The translations under genes and the position numbers were made by a program. This document shows positions 27,200-35,847 of a stretch of 59,546 nucleotides of DNA, in pieces. Under the pieces are notes generated by a model. It searched no databases. It was given only the letters and a program-made list of their open reading frames with translations, and was not told the DNA's origin. Position 1 is the stretch's first letter. Each line of letters opens with the position of its first letter. Source of the DNA: Deltaproteobacteria bacterium. Lineage in GTDB: Bacteria; Myxococcota_A; UBA9160; UBA6930. Where the stretch lies: the NCBI GenBank assembly GCA_016875395.1, contig VGRF01000029.1, positions 1 to 59,546 of the forward strand. Direction: 5' to 3'.

Positions 27200-27722
27200 A
27201 TGCTGCGCTCGCTGTTCGCGTTCTCGCTCGCCGCGCTCCTCGCGAGCTCCACGCTCGCCAACACGCTCACGCAGAACGTGTCGTGGACGATCGACCGCTC
27301 GGGCACGACTGCGAAGTACCGCGTCACCGCCTACGGCGACTCGATCTACGCCGGTTACTACGGATCGCTCTCGCGCGCCGCGAAGCGGGCCGGCCCGCAC
27401 GTCGACGGCGAGTACCTCTCGCAGCTCTGGAACTCCGACATCCAGGTCGTGCGCCGCGCGAAGTCGGGCGCCGTCGCGAGCGACATCTACAACAACAAGA
27501 TCGTCGCCGAGCGCTCCTACATGCAGACGACGGACACGCGCGTCGTCACGTTCGAGATGTGCGGCAACGACGGCCTGCAGGCGCGCAGCTCGTTCGCCGG
27601 CCAGAGCGGCACCTGCAACTACGCCCCGCTGAACACCGCGCTCGCGAACTGCACGACTTATCAGGACCTCGCGATGGCGGCGATCAACACTTACGCCCAC
27701 GCGAACACACGCCTCAAGGTCC
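27200..27722 (+). pseudogene. SGNH/GDSL hydrolase-like secreted protein, 3'-truncated
   Basis: A well-placed AGGAGGA and ATG start an exported protein with signal peptide MLRSLFAFSLAALLASSTLA. The mature part has the block I motif YGDSIYAGYYGS (catalytic Ser in GDS), the block II glycine region SGAVASDI and a block III-like EMCGNDGLQA (Asn). After NTYAHANTRLKV the sequence loses the family pattern, and the C-terminal D-x-x-H block is absent. The continuing frame merges with the start of an unrelated coding remnant at about 27723. The truncated product lacks the catalytic His. Confidence 0.75.
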
Positions 27723-28013
27723 GCGCGCACTGCACTCGACGAAGCACTCGCGGCGTGGACCGTGGAGGACGCAGTCGCGGAGTACGCCGCAGTGTTCGAG
27801 CGCGCTTACTCCGACGAGGCGCAGATGACGGCGCTGCTCGAACTGTTGCGTAGTGAGGACGGGCGCAAGCTCGAGCGAACGCTTCGAGACGCGATGTTTC
27901 GGATGGCCGAAGCGCAGGCGCGCCGGCGCGACATGAGTATTCAGCGAAAGCTCGATCGACTGGCGCGTCAGCTCGCGCAGCGCGTGCTCGAGTACCAGAA
28001 GACGGGGAGATGA
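27723..28013 (+). pseudogene. C-terminal remnant resembling DUF2059 proteins
   Basis: In the frame that begins ALDEALAAWTVEDAVAEY the sequence is strongly protein-like to the TGA at 28013: a helical, charged segment FERAYSDEAQMTALLELL, SEDGRKLERTLRDAMF and a coiled-coil-like C-terminus. The pattern (a tyrosine-rich helix, then L..LL.SEDGRKL) resembles the DUF2059 fold. No start codon with a ribosome site precedes it except a GTG at 27762. It joins directly to the truncated SGNH gene in a different frame. Confidence 0.55.
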
Positions 28014-28023
28014 GCCGCGCCGG

Positions 28024-28878
28024 CTACGCGAGAAAGCGCAGCGCAATCATCGAGGGCACGCTGGCGTAGTAGATCGCGCCCGTGACGTGCTCGCCGAGTC
28101 CGCGCGTACGCACGGCGCTCGCCGCGGAGCGCTGCGCGCCGATCAGCGCGACGCCCTCGCACACGGCGCGCCAGAGCGCGCTCCAAAGCACGAGGTACAG
28201 CGCAGCCGTTGCGTAGTGCACGCTCGCGCTGAGCAGCCAAGCGCGCAGGCCCGAGACGTAGTACTCGCCGAGCAACGCGCCGAAGGCGATGTGCTGGTGC
28301 GCGTTGAAGCCGACGAAGCCGGGCAGCAGCGCGAAGGCGGCGATGCGCGCGGGCCAGCGCGTCCACCACGGGCGGCCAAACGCGGCGCGCGCCGCGGCGA
28401 AGCGCACGGGCAGGCTCGCGAGCGCATCGCGCGCGGCTTCGCAGCCGGCGCCGGCGAGGGCGTCCAGCAGCGCGTGCGGATTCGGCAGCGCGAGTCGCAC
28501 GGGGGCGCGCGCGCCGGAGCGCAGCGTGAGCGTGAGGTTCGGCAGCGGAAGCGGCACGAGTGCCGCGTGCGCCGACGCGATGCTCGAGAGCGGAATGCGC
28601 AGTGCGAGATCGCTGCGCTCGATCATGAGCTGCGCGCCCGTAACGACTGCGCGCGCGGCGTACGCCCGCAACAACGCGCGCGCCGCGAGCTCGGGCGCCA
28701 GCGCGAACAGCGCGAGGCCCTCGGCGAGCGCGAGCGGCGTGAGCGGCGGATCGCTCGCGCGCACGAGCGCCACGAGCAGCAGCAAGAGCGCGCCGCGCGA
28801 GAAGCCCCGCAGCACCGCCGCGGCGCTGCGCGCCGCGGGCGGCAGCGCGAAGAGCTCGAACGAAGGCGGCGGTGACAT
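28024..28878 (-). CDS. Hypothetical membrane protein
   Basis: This is a 284-aa protein. Hydrophobic segments are at about residues 24-40, 48-66 and, after a soluble middle (residues 75-170, an apparent beta-rich PH-like section with LMIERSDLALRIPLSSI), at about 185-200, 215-240 and 262-282. ALLPGFVGFNAHQHIAFGALLGEYY is notable for two close His residues. No family is recognised. It is divergent from the next gene. Confidence 0.7.
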   Translation of the reverse strand: MSPPPSFELFALPPAARSAAAVLRGFSRGALLLLLVALVRASDPPLTPLALAEGLALFALAPELAARALLRAYAARAVVTGAQLMIERSDLALRIPLSSIASAHAALVPLPLPNLTLTLRSGARAPVRLALPNPHALLDALAGAGCEAARDALASLPVRFAAARAAFGRPWWTRWPARIAAFALLPGFVGFNAHQHIAFGALLGEYYVSGLRAWLLSASVHYATAALYLVLWSALWRAVCEGVALIGAQRSAASAVRTRGLGEHVTGAIYYASVPSMIALRFLA

Positions 28879-28913
28879 CTCTCGTATGCTCGCGCGCGGC
28901 GCGGTGAGGTCCG

Positions 28914-29549
28914 ATGGCGGAGCGTGCGTCAGAGCGAGATGCGGACGGTGTCGTGGTCACGCCGAGCGGGCGCGCGTGGCCGAAGCGGGCGTGGCTCGCG
29001 TGTGCCGGCGCGATCTGCGCGGGTGTGATCGCGGTCGTCGCGATTCCGCGCGGCGACGAAACGCAAAGTGCGGCGCCCGAGCGAGCGCCTGCGAACGGCG
29101 ATCGCGCCGGCGCCGTGTCGCTGAGAAGCTCAGCGAGGAGCGACAGCGGCGCCGCGCCTGCCGCGGTGAACGCGGGCTCCGCCGGACCCGCAGCCACAGC
29201 GCCGTCTCCCCAACAACTCGCGGCGGAGTCCGCTGTGCAGCAAGGCCTCGCGCCGAGCGGCATCGGCCTCTTTCCGCCGCCGGGCACCGATCCGGTGAAG
29301 ATCGGGATCGTCGTGCCGGACGACTTCCCGCTGCCCGAGGGCTACCTGCGCCACTACCAAGTCACCGACGACGGCCAGCCGATGCCCGCGATCCTGATGT
29401 TTCACCCCGACTACGAGCTGCTCGATGCGCGCGGTCAGCCCGTGCCGCTTCCCGAGAATCGCGTCGTGCCCGCCGAGCTTGCGCCGCCCGGCCTCGCGAT
29501 CGAGATGCTCGTGCCGCCGCCTCCTCGCGTCGAAGAGGGCGCGCCCTGA
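28914..29549 (+). CDS. Membrane-anchored hypothetical protein
   Basis: This is a 211-aa protein with one TM helix (residues about 25-45, WLACAGAICAGVIAVVAIP) and an Ala/Ser/Pro-rich linker. It has a small soluble domain (about 110-200) reading DPVKIGIVVPDDFPLPEGYL, HYQVTDDGQPMPAILMFHP. The C-terminus is proline-rich (LVPPPPRVEEGAP). The stop overlaps the probable start of the Lnt-like gene by 4 bases (CTGA). The function is unknown; coupling suggests an envelope role. Confidence 0.68.
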   Translation: MAERASERDADGVVVTPSGRAWPKRAWLACAGAICAGVIAVVAIPRGDETQSAAPERAPANGDRAGAVSLRSSARSDSGAAPAAVNAGSAGPAATAPSPQQLAAESAVQQGLAPSGIGLFPPPGTDPVKIGIVVPDDFPLPEGYLRHYQVTDDGQPMPAILMFHPDYELLDARGQPVPLPENRVVPAELAPPGLAIEMLVPPPPRVEEGAP

Positions 29550-31119
29550 CGCGCGCACTGCTCGCGCTCGCTGCCACGCTCGCGAGCTGCGCCGCGCTCG
29601 CGCTGTGCGCAGAGCTGCCCGCGTTCGGGCCTGCGCTGCTGTTCGTCGCGCTCGTGCCGTGGCTCGCGATGCTGGAGCGCGCGCACAGCTCGTCAGGCGC
29701 GCTCGGCCTCGCGCTCGCCTTCAGCGTGGCGTTCACAGGGCTCGTGCTCGGCTGGTTCGCAGCGGCGATAGCCGAGTACACGAGCGCACCGGCATGGCTC
29801 GGCTGGTGCGCGCTGCTCGTGCTCGCGCCGCTGCTGCAGCCGCAGACGTTCGTGTTCGTCGTGGTGCGCTCGTGGCTGCGCACGCGCGGCGCGGGCTCCG
29901 CGTTCGTGGCGCTCGCCAGCGCGAGCGCGTGGATCTTCACGGAGCACGCGCTGCCGAAGCTGTTGGGCGACTCGCTCGGGCTCGGCTGCACCCGTCTGCG
30001 GCGCTGCGCCAAGGCGCGGACCTCGCGGGTGTGCCCGGGCTCACGCTCGTCGTGCTGCTCGTGAACGAGTGCGCGCTCGCGGCACTCGCGTCATTCCGCG
30101 CGCGCCGGCGGCATGCGTGGCGCGCGCTCGCGCTCGGCACCGCGCTCGTCGCGACGCTCGCAGCCCACGGAGCGTGGCGCGGTCTCTCGCTGAAGGGCGC
30201 CGAGGCGAGCGCACCGCGCGTTCACGCGCTGCTCGTGCAGGCGAACTTCGCGCGCTACGGCGAGCTCGCGCGCGAGCTCGGCGAATTCGAGACGGTGGCG
30301 CTCGTGCTGGAGACGCACTTCGCGCTCAGCGCGGAGGCGCTCGCGCGCACACCGGCCGATCTCGTCGTGTGGCCGGAGACGGTGTACCCGACCACGTTCG
30401 GCTCGCCGAAGTCCGCGGACGGCGCCGCCTTCGATCGCGCGATCGCAGCGTTCGCGGCGCAGAGCGGGGTGCCGCTCGTGTTCGGCAGCCACGACGCGGA
30501 CGCCGGCGGCGAGTACAACGCCGCGATCTTCCTCGAAGCGAGCGGCGCGGGGCGCGTGAGCTTCGACGCGTACCGCAAGGCCGCGCCGTTTCCGCTCACC
30601 GAGCGCGTTCCGGATTGGCTCGACTCGCCGTGGCTGCGCGAGGCGCTGCCTTGGCTCGGTGCCTGGCGCGCAGGCGAGGGTGCGCGCGTGATCGACCTCT
30701 CGCTGTCGGATGGCCGCACGCTCCGCGCTGGCCCGCTGATCTGTTACGACGCGCTCGATCCGAGCCTCGCGCGGACGCTCGCGCGCGACGGCGCGGATCT
30801 CTTCGTCACGCTCAGCAACGACTCGTGGTTCTCGCACGCGGGCGGCCCGCGCCTGCACCTGCTCGTCGCCGCTTTCCGCTCGATCGAGACGGGACGCGCG
30901 CAGCTGCGCGCCACGAACACAGGTTTCAGCGCGCTGATCTCCCCGCGCGGCGCGATCGAGCAGCGCCTCGCCGTGAACGAGCGCGGCGTGCTCGCGGTGG
31001 AAGCACCGTTGTTAGGCGGGTACGCCACTCCGTACTCGCGCATCGGCGACGCACTTCCGCGCGCGGCGGGCGTGCTCGCGATCGCGGCGTGCGCGTGGGC
31101 GGCGCGGAGGAAGCGCTGA
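29546..31119 (+). pseudogene. lnt: Apolipoprotein N-acyltransferase (Lnt)-like, with a -1 frameshift
   Basis: The first frame (29546 to about 29985) holds the membrane half: helices from LTRALLALAATLASC through WIFTEHALPKLLGDSLGLG. One base is missing near 29985-29990, where GGCTGCAC stands for an expected GGCCTGCAC. The second frame resumes LHPSAALRQGADLAGVPG and continues to 31119. It contains the nitrilase-type domain with VWPETVYP (catalytic Glu), YRKAAPFPLTE (Lys) and ICYDALDP (Cys). Together these make an Lnt of about 525 aa, which adds the third acyl chain to lipoproteins. No ATG precedes the first frame; a CTG overlapping the upstream stop is the best start. Whether the indel is real is uncertain. 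Confidence 0.78.
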
Positions 31120-31122
31120 GGT

Positions 31123-32229
31123 TCAGCCGATCCCGTACATGCGCGCGCAGTTGTCGCGCGTGATGCGTGCGACCTCGGCGGCGGGCACGCCCTCGAAGTC
31201 CCGTGCGATCACCTCGCGCGAGTTCGGCCAGGTCGAGTCGCTGTGCGGGAAATCGCTCGCCCACATCAGGTTGTCGGCGCCCACGAACTCGCGCGTCACC
31301 ACGCCCACGCGATCGTCTTGGAACGTCGCCGCGACTTGGCGCTTGAAGTAGAAGCTCGGCTTCTCCGGGATGACGAAGCCGGTCTCGAGCGAGCGGTAAT
31401 TGTGGTAGGAGTGGTCGAGGCGCTGGAGGAAGTGCGGGATCCAGCCGATGTCGTTCTCGGCGCTCACGATGCGCAGCCCCGGGAAGCGGTGCATCGCGCC
31501 GCCGAAGATGATGTCCGAGATCGAGCGCTCCATGCGGTGCGGCAGCGAGGGGTACGTCTTCATCAGGCTCGCGCCTTCCATGCCCGTGCCGTCGGCGCCC
31601 GTGAGGATGTGCAGCGAGAGCGGCAGGCGCGTGTCCTGCGCTGCGGCCCAAAGCGGGTCCCACTCGTTCGACTCGTACGGCCGCGAGGCAGGCGGCGCGC
31701 CCCAGATGAGACCGCCGCGCAGGCCGAGCTTCGCGGCTCGCTGAATCTCGGCGGCGGCCTCGGCCACGTCGTCCATCGGCACCAGAGCCACGCCCGCGAG
31801 CCGCCTCGGCGCGACGCCGCAGAACTCCGCGAGCCAGTTGTTATAGGCGCGGAAGCTCGCAGCGCGCAGACCCGCGTCCTTGATCCCGTAGAGCATCATC
31901 GCGAGGCTCGGGTAGATCACTTCGCCCGAGACGCCGTCGACGTCTTGGTCCTCGAGGCGCTGCACGGGATCCCATGCGCCGGGCCTGACACCTGGGTAAC
32001 CCGCCATCATGCGCTCGCCGAACTTCGTGGGATCGACGCCTGCGACCGCGAAGCCCGACACGGGGAACGGGCGCAGGTTCTCGCAGATGAACCAGTCGCC
32101 CTCGGGAAGATTCGCGGCCCGCTTCACGACGCGCGGTGCGCGGTCGCGATACGTCGCGTCGATGCGCGCGGTCCACAGATCGGCCGGCTCGACCACGTGC
32201 GAGTCGGCGGAGAGAACGGTGCTCGTCAT
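31123..32229 (-). CDS. Amidohydrolase family protein (ACMSD/LigW-like)
   Basis: This is a 368-aa TIM-barrel metal-dependent hydrolase/decarboxylase. The metal ligands are visible as DSHVVEP (the DxH of strand 1), His in PLSLHILTG, SAENDIGWIPHFL (with His) and the final Asp in WASDFPHSDSTWP. The N-terminus carries the DxHVVEPADLW typical of this subfamily, common in aromatic and steroid-type degradation clusters. A similar but distinct member lies at 35992-37152. Confidence 0.9.
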   Translation of the reverse strand: MTSTVLSADSHVVEPADLWTARIDATYRDRAPRVVKRAANLPEGDWFICENLRPFPVSGFAVAGVDPTKFGERMMAGYPGVRPGAWDPVQRLEDQDVDGVSGEVIYPSLAMMLYGIKDAGLRAASFRAYNNWLAEFCGVAPRRLAGVALVPMDDVAEAAAEIQRAAKLGLRGGLIWGAPPASRPYESNEWDPLWAAAQDTRLPLSLHILTGADGTGMEGASLMKTYPSLPHRMERSISDIIFGGAMHRFPGLRIVSAENDIGWIPHFLQRLDHSYHNYRSLETGFVIPEKPSFYFKRQVAATFQDDRVGVVTREFVGADNLMWASDFPHSDSTWPNSREVIARDFEGVPAAEVARITRDNCARMYGIG

Positions 32230-32287
32230 CGCGGTTCTCCTCAGAGTTCGATCGAGTCGAGTCTCCGCGGCGCGACGTCTGGCCCCG

Positions 32288-32629
32288 CTACTTCGCGCGC
32301 CGCAGCTTGCCCTTCGCCTTGTGCACCTCGGCGCGAATGCGCGCGAGCGCGGCGGAGTCGCCCTTGGCCTCCGCCGCCTCGCGCTCGCTCTGCAGGTCGC
32401 GCAGGCGCTGCTTCGTCTCGGAGCGCATCACGTCGACGTCTCCGCTCAGATCCAGCACCGCGATCTGTCGGCGCTTGCAGATCTCCGCGAGCAAGCGCTC
32501 GCGGTCCATCGACTCGGCGCCGTGCATGCCCGGCGTCGTCTTCGCGGCGTGGCGAAGCTGCGCCACGTTCATCAGCCGCAGCGCCTTGTAGTCGAGCGGC
32601 GCCGCCTCTTCCTTCTTCTCTTCCGCCAC
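32288..32629 (-). CDS. Small Rho-N/SAP-like protein
   Basis: This is a 113-aa protein starting GTG at 32629 (AEEKKEEAAP after the first residue). Residues about 12-55 (DYKALRLMNVAQLRHAAKTT, RLLAEICKRR) resemble the Rho N-terminal/SAP helix-extension-helix that binds nucleic acids. The rest is a charged coiled coil (VMRSETKQRLRDLQSEREAAE and so on) with a basic end. It sits between the amidohydrolase and the F420-type oxidoreductase on the same strand. A nucleic-acid-associated role is inferred. Confidence 0.65.
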   Translation of the reverse strand: MAEEKKEEAAPLDYKALRLMNVAQLRHAAKTTPGMHGAESMDRERLLAEICKRRQIAVLDLSGDVDVMRSETKQRLRDLQSEREAAEAKGDSAALARIRAEVHKAKGKLRRAK

Positions 32630-32652
32630 GTTCGTTCGCGCGCCTCGCGTTG

Positions 32653-33696
32653 CTAGAGCATTTCCTCGGCGAGCAGCTTCAGCGCTTCGGGCTGGCCCGT
32701 GCCGATCTGCATCGTGTGCACATGGCCCTTCTTGCCCGCTTCCTTCCACGCCTGCAGGCGATCCTTGATGCGCGCCTTCGAGCCCACGAGCGCGACGGCG
32801 TCGATCATCTCGTCGGGCACGGCGGCGATCGCCTCCGCGCGCTTCCCCGCGAGGTAGAGATCTTGGATCTTCACCGCGGCCTCTTCGAAGCCGAGCCGCT
32901 TCGCGTGGTCGTTGTAGAAGTTCTTGCCGCGCGCACCCATGCCGCCCACGTAGAGCGCGGTGCCAGGCTTTACGGAGTCGCGCGCCTTCTGCAGGTCGTC
33001 GTTGATCACGACGCTCACGCCCGGCACGACATCGAAGTTCGCGAGCGACTTGCCGCCGCCCGCCGCCTTGAAGCCTTCCTCGAGCGCGGGCAGCTGCACC
33101 GACGCGAACTTCTCCGGGATCACCATCATCGGGAACACGCCGTCCGCGCACTCGGCCGCCATCTTGAGACCCGCCGGCCCGATCGACGCGGTGTAGATCT
33201 TCAGATTCGGGTTGCCGTGCAGAATGCTCTTCAGCGGCTTGCCGAGGCCCGAAGTGTTAGGGCCGGTCGCCGGGATGTTGTACTCGCTGCCGTGGAACTC
33301 GAGCGGCTTCTCGCGCGCGAGGATCTGGCGCACGATCGCGATCGTCTCGCGCGAACGCGTGAGCGGCTTGCCGTAGGGCACGCCGTGCCAGCCCTCGACC
33401 ACCTGCGGGCCCGATGGGCCGAGGCCGAGGATGAAGCGCCCGCCCGAGAGATTGTCGAGCGTCATCGCGGTCATCGCCGTCATCGCCGGCGTGCGCGCGG
33501 GAATCTGCATGATCGCGGTGCCGACCTTCAGCTTGGTCGTGTTCGCGAGGATCCAGGTGGCAGTTGTTACGGCGTCGTTGCCGTAGGCCTCGGCGGTCCA
33601 GGCCGAGTCGAAGCCGAGCGATTCGGCGAGCTTGATGAAGTCGAGGTTGAGCTTCGCCTCGGGGCCGAACGCGGCGGCGGTGAGTCCGAGCTTCAC
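32653..33696 (-). CDS. F420-dependent LLM-class oxidoreductase
   Basis: This is a 347-aa luciferase-like barrel. ESLGFDSAWTAEAYGNDAVT, TTKLKVGTAIMQIPARTPAM, GGRFILGLGPSGPQVVEGWH and the C-terminal LLAEEML match the F420-dependent group (methylene-H4MPT reductase-like) rather than the FMN bacterial luciferases. The KLNLDFIKLAESLGFDS start pattern is characteristic of actinobacterial-style F420 enzymes. It implies that the host makes F420. The substrate is not evident. Confidence 0.88.
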   Translation of the reverse strand: MKLGLTAAAFGPEAKLNLDFIKLAESLGFDSAWTAEAYGNDAVTTATWILANTTKLKVGTAIMQIPARTPAMTAMTAMTLDNLSGGRFILGLGPSGPQVVEGWHGVPYGKPLTRSRETIAIVRQILAREKPLEFHGSEYNIPATGPNTSGLGKPLKSILHGNPNLKIYTASIGPAGLKMAAECADGVFPMMVIPEKFASVQLPALEEGFKAAGGGKSLANFDVVPGVSVVINDDLQKARDSVKPGTALYVGGMGARGKNFYNDHAKRLGFEEAAVKIQDLYLAGKRAEAIAAVPDEMIDAVALVGSKARIKDRLQAWKEAGKKGHVHTMQIGTGQPEALKLLAEEML

Positions 33697-33802
33697 GGGG
33701 ATCTCCTTCGTTTGCGGGAAGCGCGGAGTATGGCACGGGAAAGAACGCGAGAACGACGGTCACCGCGGCTTGTGCTGCGCGGGAGCAAACGCAGGAGCTT
33801 CG

Positions 33803-34030
33803 CTGAACTGGGACGCGATCGGTGCGATCGGGGAGTGGGTCGGAGCGCTCGCGGTCGTCGTGACGCTCGCGTAGTCGAGCAGTACTTCTTGGAGGAGCTC
33901 ATCTCGTTCTACGACTCCTGGGATCGCATCCAGAGCGGCGACATCAACGCGAAGCTCCGGCCGATCAACCGATTGGGCGCCTCCGTACCGGAGTTCAAGG
34001 AAGCGATGGACCGCCCTGTCGCCAAGCCGG
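33803..34030 (+). pseudogene. Remnant of a small membrane-protein gene joined to another fragment
   Basis: AGGAG at 33793-33797 is followed by CTGAACTGGGAC, giving NWDAIGAIGEWVGALAVVVT. This is the typical opening of small proteins that begin MNWDAIGAIGE with one TM helix, but the ATG is CTG here and the frame stops at TAG 33872-33874. Immediately after, another frame reads VEQYFLEELISFYDSWDRIQ and INRLGASVPEFKEAMDRPV with no start of its own. This looks like two truncated coding pieces joined, similar to the other junctions in the window. Function is lost. Confidence 0.5.
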
Positions 34031-34050
34031 CGAGATCGCCCGGCGCGGGA

Positions 34051-34578
34051 TCACCGCGACTCGCGCGTCACCGCCTCGACGGCGCGCCTGAACGAAGCGG
34101 GATCGATCGCGGGGAAGCGAAAGAGGAGCGGCTCGATCTCCTCGAAGCGGCGCAACAACTCACTCGGCACGATCAGCTCGCGCGCGATCATCTCCGCGAC
34201 GTCCGCCCGGTCTTGTGTATGTCCGCGCTCGAGCTTCGCGAGCGCCTGGGCGTACGGGTCGTAGTGGTGGAAGTCGAGCTTGCCCTCGCGCGCGACCCAG
34301 GGGCTGCGATCGCGCCAGCCCGGCAGCTCGGGAATGAACTGGTCGGGCGCCGCCAGCTCGAGGTTCACGTCGAGCCGCTCCTTCAGCTCGGCGATCGCCC
34401 GCAACAACCGATCCGACTCGGGCTCGAGCTTGAGGTCGATGTCGACGGTGCTCTGCCGCCAGCCGACGAGCACGGCCGTCGAGCCGCCGACCAAGTAGGC
34501 GCGCCCTTCGCGGTCCGCCTCGCGGCCGAGCGCGCGCATGAACTCGCGCACGCGCGCGGCGTCTACTGGGCGGCGCAC
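34051..34578 (-). CDS. DUF6036-type nucleotidyltransferase, likely toxin of a two-gene pair
   Basis: This is a 175-aa protein with a Pol-beta-like nucleotidyltransferase motif (YLVGGSTAVLVGWRQ ... TVDIDLKL: GGS followed by DxD), as in AbiEii/MNT-type toxins. It then has ELKERLDVNLELAAPDQF and a helical C-terminus with KLERGHTQDRADVAEM. The GTG start at 34578 overlaps the end of the upstream gene by 16 bases, so the pair is tightly linked. Such proteins transfer NMPs to tRNA or proteins; here the target is unknown. Confidence 0.8.
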   Translation of the reverse strand: MRRPVDAARVREFMRALGREADREGRAYLVGGSTAVLVGWRQSTVDIDLKLEPESDRLLRAIAELKERLDVNLELAAPDQFIPELPGWRDRSPWVAREGKLDFHHYDPYAQALAKLERGHTQDRADVAEMIARELIVPSELLRRFEEIEPLLFRFPAIDPASFRRAVEAVTRESR

Positions 34579-34841
34579 GCGAGCGCTCGCTCGAAGCTCA
34601 CGAGGCGGCGGATCAGCGCGTTGTACTGCGAGTGCGCGCCGTCTCCCGCGGTCTCGGCGATCAGATCGTAGAGCGCGTGCTCGGGCGCCGCGTGGGAGTG
34701 CGCAGGCACCTCGACTCCCAGCTCGCGAAGCCGCGGCTCGCCGATCGCGACGAGCAGCGCTTGCGCAGAGCGGACGCCGCACGCAAGGTCGGCGATCCCG
34801 CGCTCGATCAGGTCGCCGCCGGGGAAGGACGCGTACTCCAT
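34563..34841 (-). CDS. Small partner protein of the nucleotidyltransferase
   Basis: This is a 92-aa protein starting at ATG 34841. It is mostly helical, with LIERGIADLACGVRSAQALL, IGEPRLRELGVEVP, HALYDLIAETAGDGAHSQYN and LIRRLVSFERALAC. No DNA-binding motif is obvious. The immediate upstream position and overlap with the nucleotidyltransferase gene suggest an antitoxin, adaptor or paired regulator. The start is preferred because upstream of it the frame is Arg-rich and shadow-like. Confidence 0.65.
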   Translation of the reverse strand: MEYASFPGGDLIERGIADLACGVRSAQALLVAIGEPRLRELGVEVPAHSHAAPEHALYDLIAETAGDGAHSQYNALIRRLVSFERALACAAQ

Positions 34842-35062
34842 CGCGGGCAGCGTAACGCGGCCCCGTTGCGACGACGCAGCACCCGCGACTTGCGCGAGTC
34901 GACGGCGATTCGGGCGGAGTAGAGTGCGCATCGAGCGGCGGCACACGACGGACCTCGCTGCGCGCGGAGCTGCGATGAACTGCCCCCGCTGCCAGCACGC
35001 GAACCCCAACTCGGGAGAGGGCGAAAGCGCGGTAGTGAACCGAGCGAAGTGAGCCGCACACG

Positions 35063-35833
35063 ATGCCCCACCTCCGCATGTACTCCGAGCTCGCGCACTG
35101 GTGGCCGCTGCTCTCGCCGCCCGCGCACTACGTCGAGGAAGCCGCGTACTTCCGCGCGCTGCTCCGGCGCCACCGCCCGCGGCCGCGCACGCTGCTCGAG
35201 CTCGGCTGCGGCGGCGGCAGCCTCGCGTCGAATCTGAAGCGCGACTTCGCGCTCACGCTCACGGACGTGTCGCCGCAGATGCTCGCGGTGTGTCGCGCGG
35301 AGAATCCCGAGTGCGAGGTGCTGGAGGGCGACATGCGCACGCTGCGCCTCGCGCGCGAGTTCGACGCGGTGCTCGTGCACGACGCGATCATGTACGCGAC
35401 CACGGAGGCCGACCTGCGCGCCACGATCGCGACCGCCGCGCTGCACTGCCGCGCAGGCGGGCTCGTGCTGCTCGCGCCGGACTGCACGCGCGAGAGCTTC
35501 GGGCAGCACACCGCGGACGAGGACGCGGGCGCTTCGCACGCGGATGGCGGCACGGATCACGGCGGAGAGGACGCGCCTGACGGCCGCGGGCTTCGATACC
35601 TCGAGTGGTGCTGGGATTCGGATCCGAGCGACACGACTTATCAGGTCGCGTACGCGTTCACGCTGCGCGAGCGCGACGGCAGCGTGCGCACGGAGCTCGA
35701 CGTGCAGACGCAGGGCCTCTTCTCCGAGGCGACCTGGCTCGCGCTGATGCGCGAGTGCGGGCTCGAGGCGCGCACCGTCTCGGACCCGTGGCGCGGCAAG
35801 ATCTTCGCGGGGGTTCGTCGCGCCGCGACGTGA
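35063..35833 (+). CDS. SAM-dependent methyltransferase
   Basis: This is a 256-aa class I methyltransferase. The SAM loop is LLELGCGGGS (about residue 42-51), followed by LTLTDVSPQML (acidic end of strand 2), VLEGDMRTLRL and a short FDAVLVHDAIMYATTEADL. A Gly/Asp/His-rich insert at residues about 150-175 (TADEDAGASHADGGTDHGGE) is unusual and may bind metal. The C-terminal half (YLEWCWDSDPSDTTYQVAYAF) is like methyltransferases acting on small molecules. The gene ends before two strong palindromes. Confidence 0.88.
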   Translation: MPHLRMYSELAHWWPLLSPPAHYVEEAAYFRALLRRHRPRPRTLLELGCGGGSLASNLKRDFALTLTDVSPQMLAVCRAENPECEVLEGDMRTLRLAREFDAVLVHDAIMYATTEADLRATIATAALHCRAGGLVLLAPDCTRESFGQHTADEDAGASHADGGTDHGGEDAPDGRGLRYLEWCWDSDPSDTTYQVAYAFTLRERDGSVRTELDVQTQGLFSEATWLALMRECGLEARTVSDPWRGKIFAGVRRAAT

Positions 35834-35847
35834 ACTCGGGCCCCGGC

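Noticed and set aside
31243-34671. Very long plus-strand open frame of more than 1100 codons
   Set aside because: It lies antisense to three convincing genes (amidohydrolase, Rho-N-like protein and F420-type oxidoreductase) and is compositionally abnormal. Only the piece near 33870-34030 looks protein-like, and that is described as a remnant.
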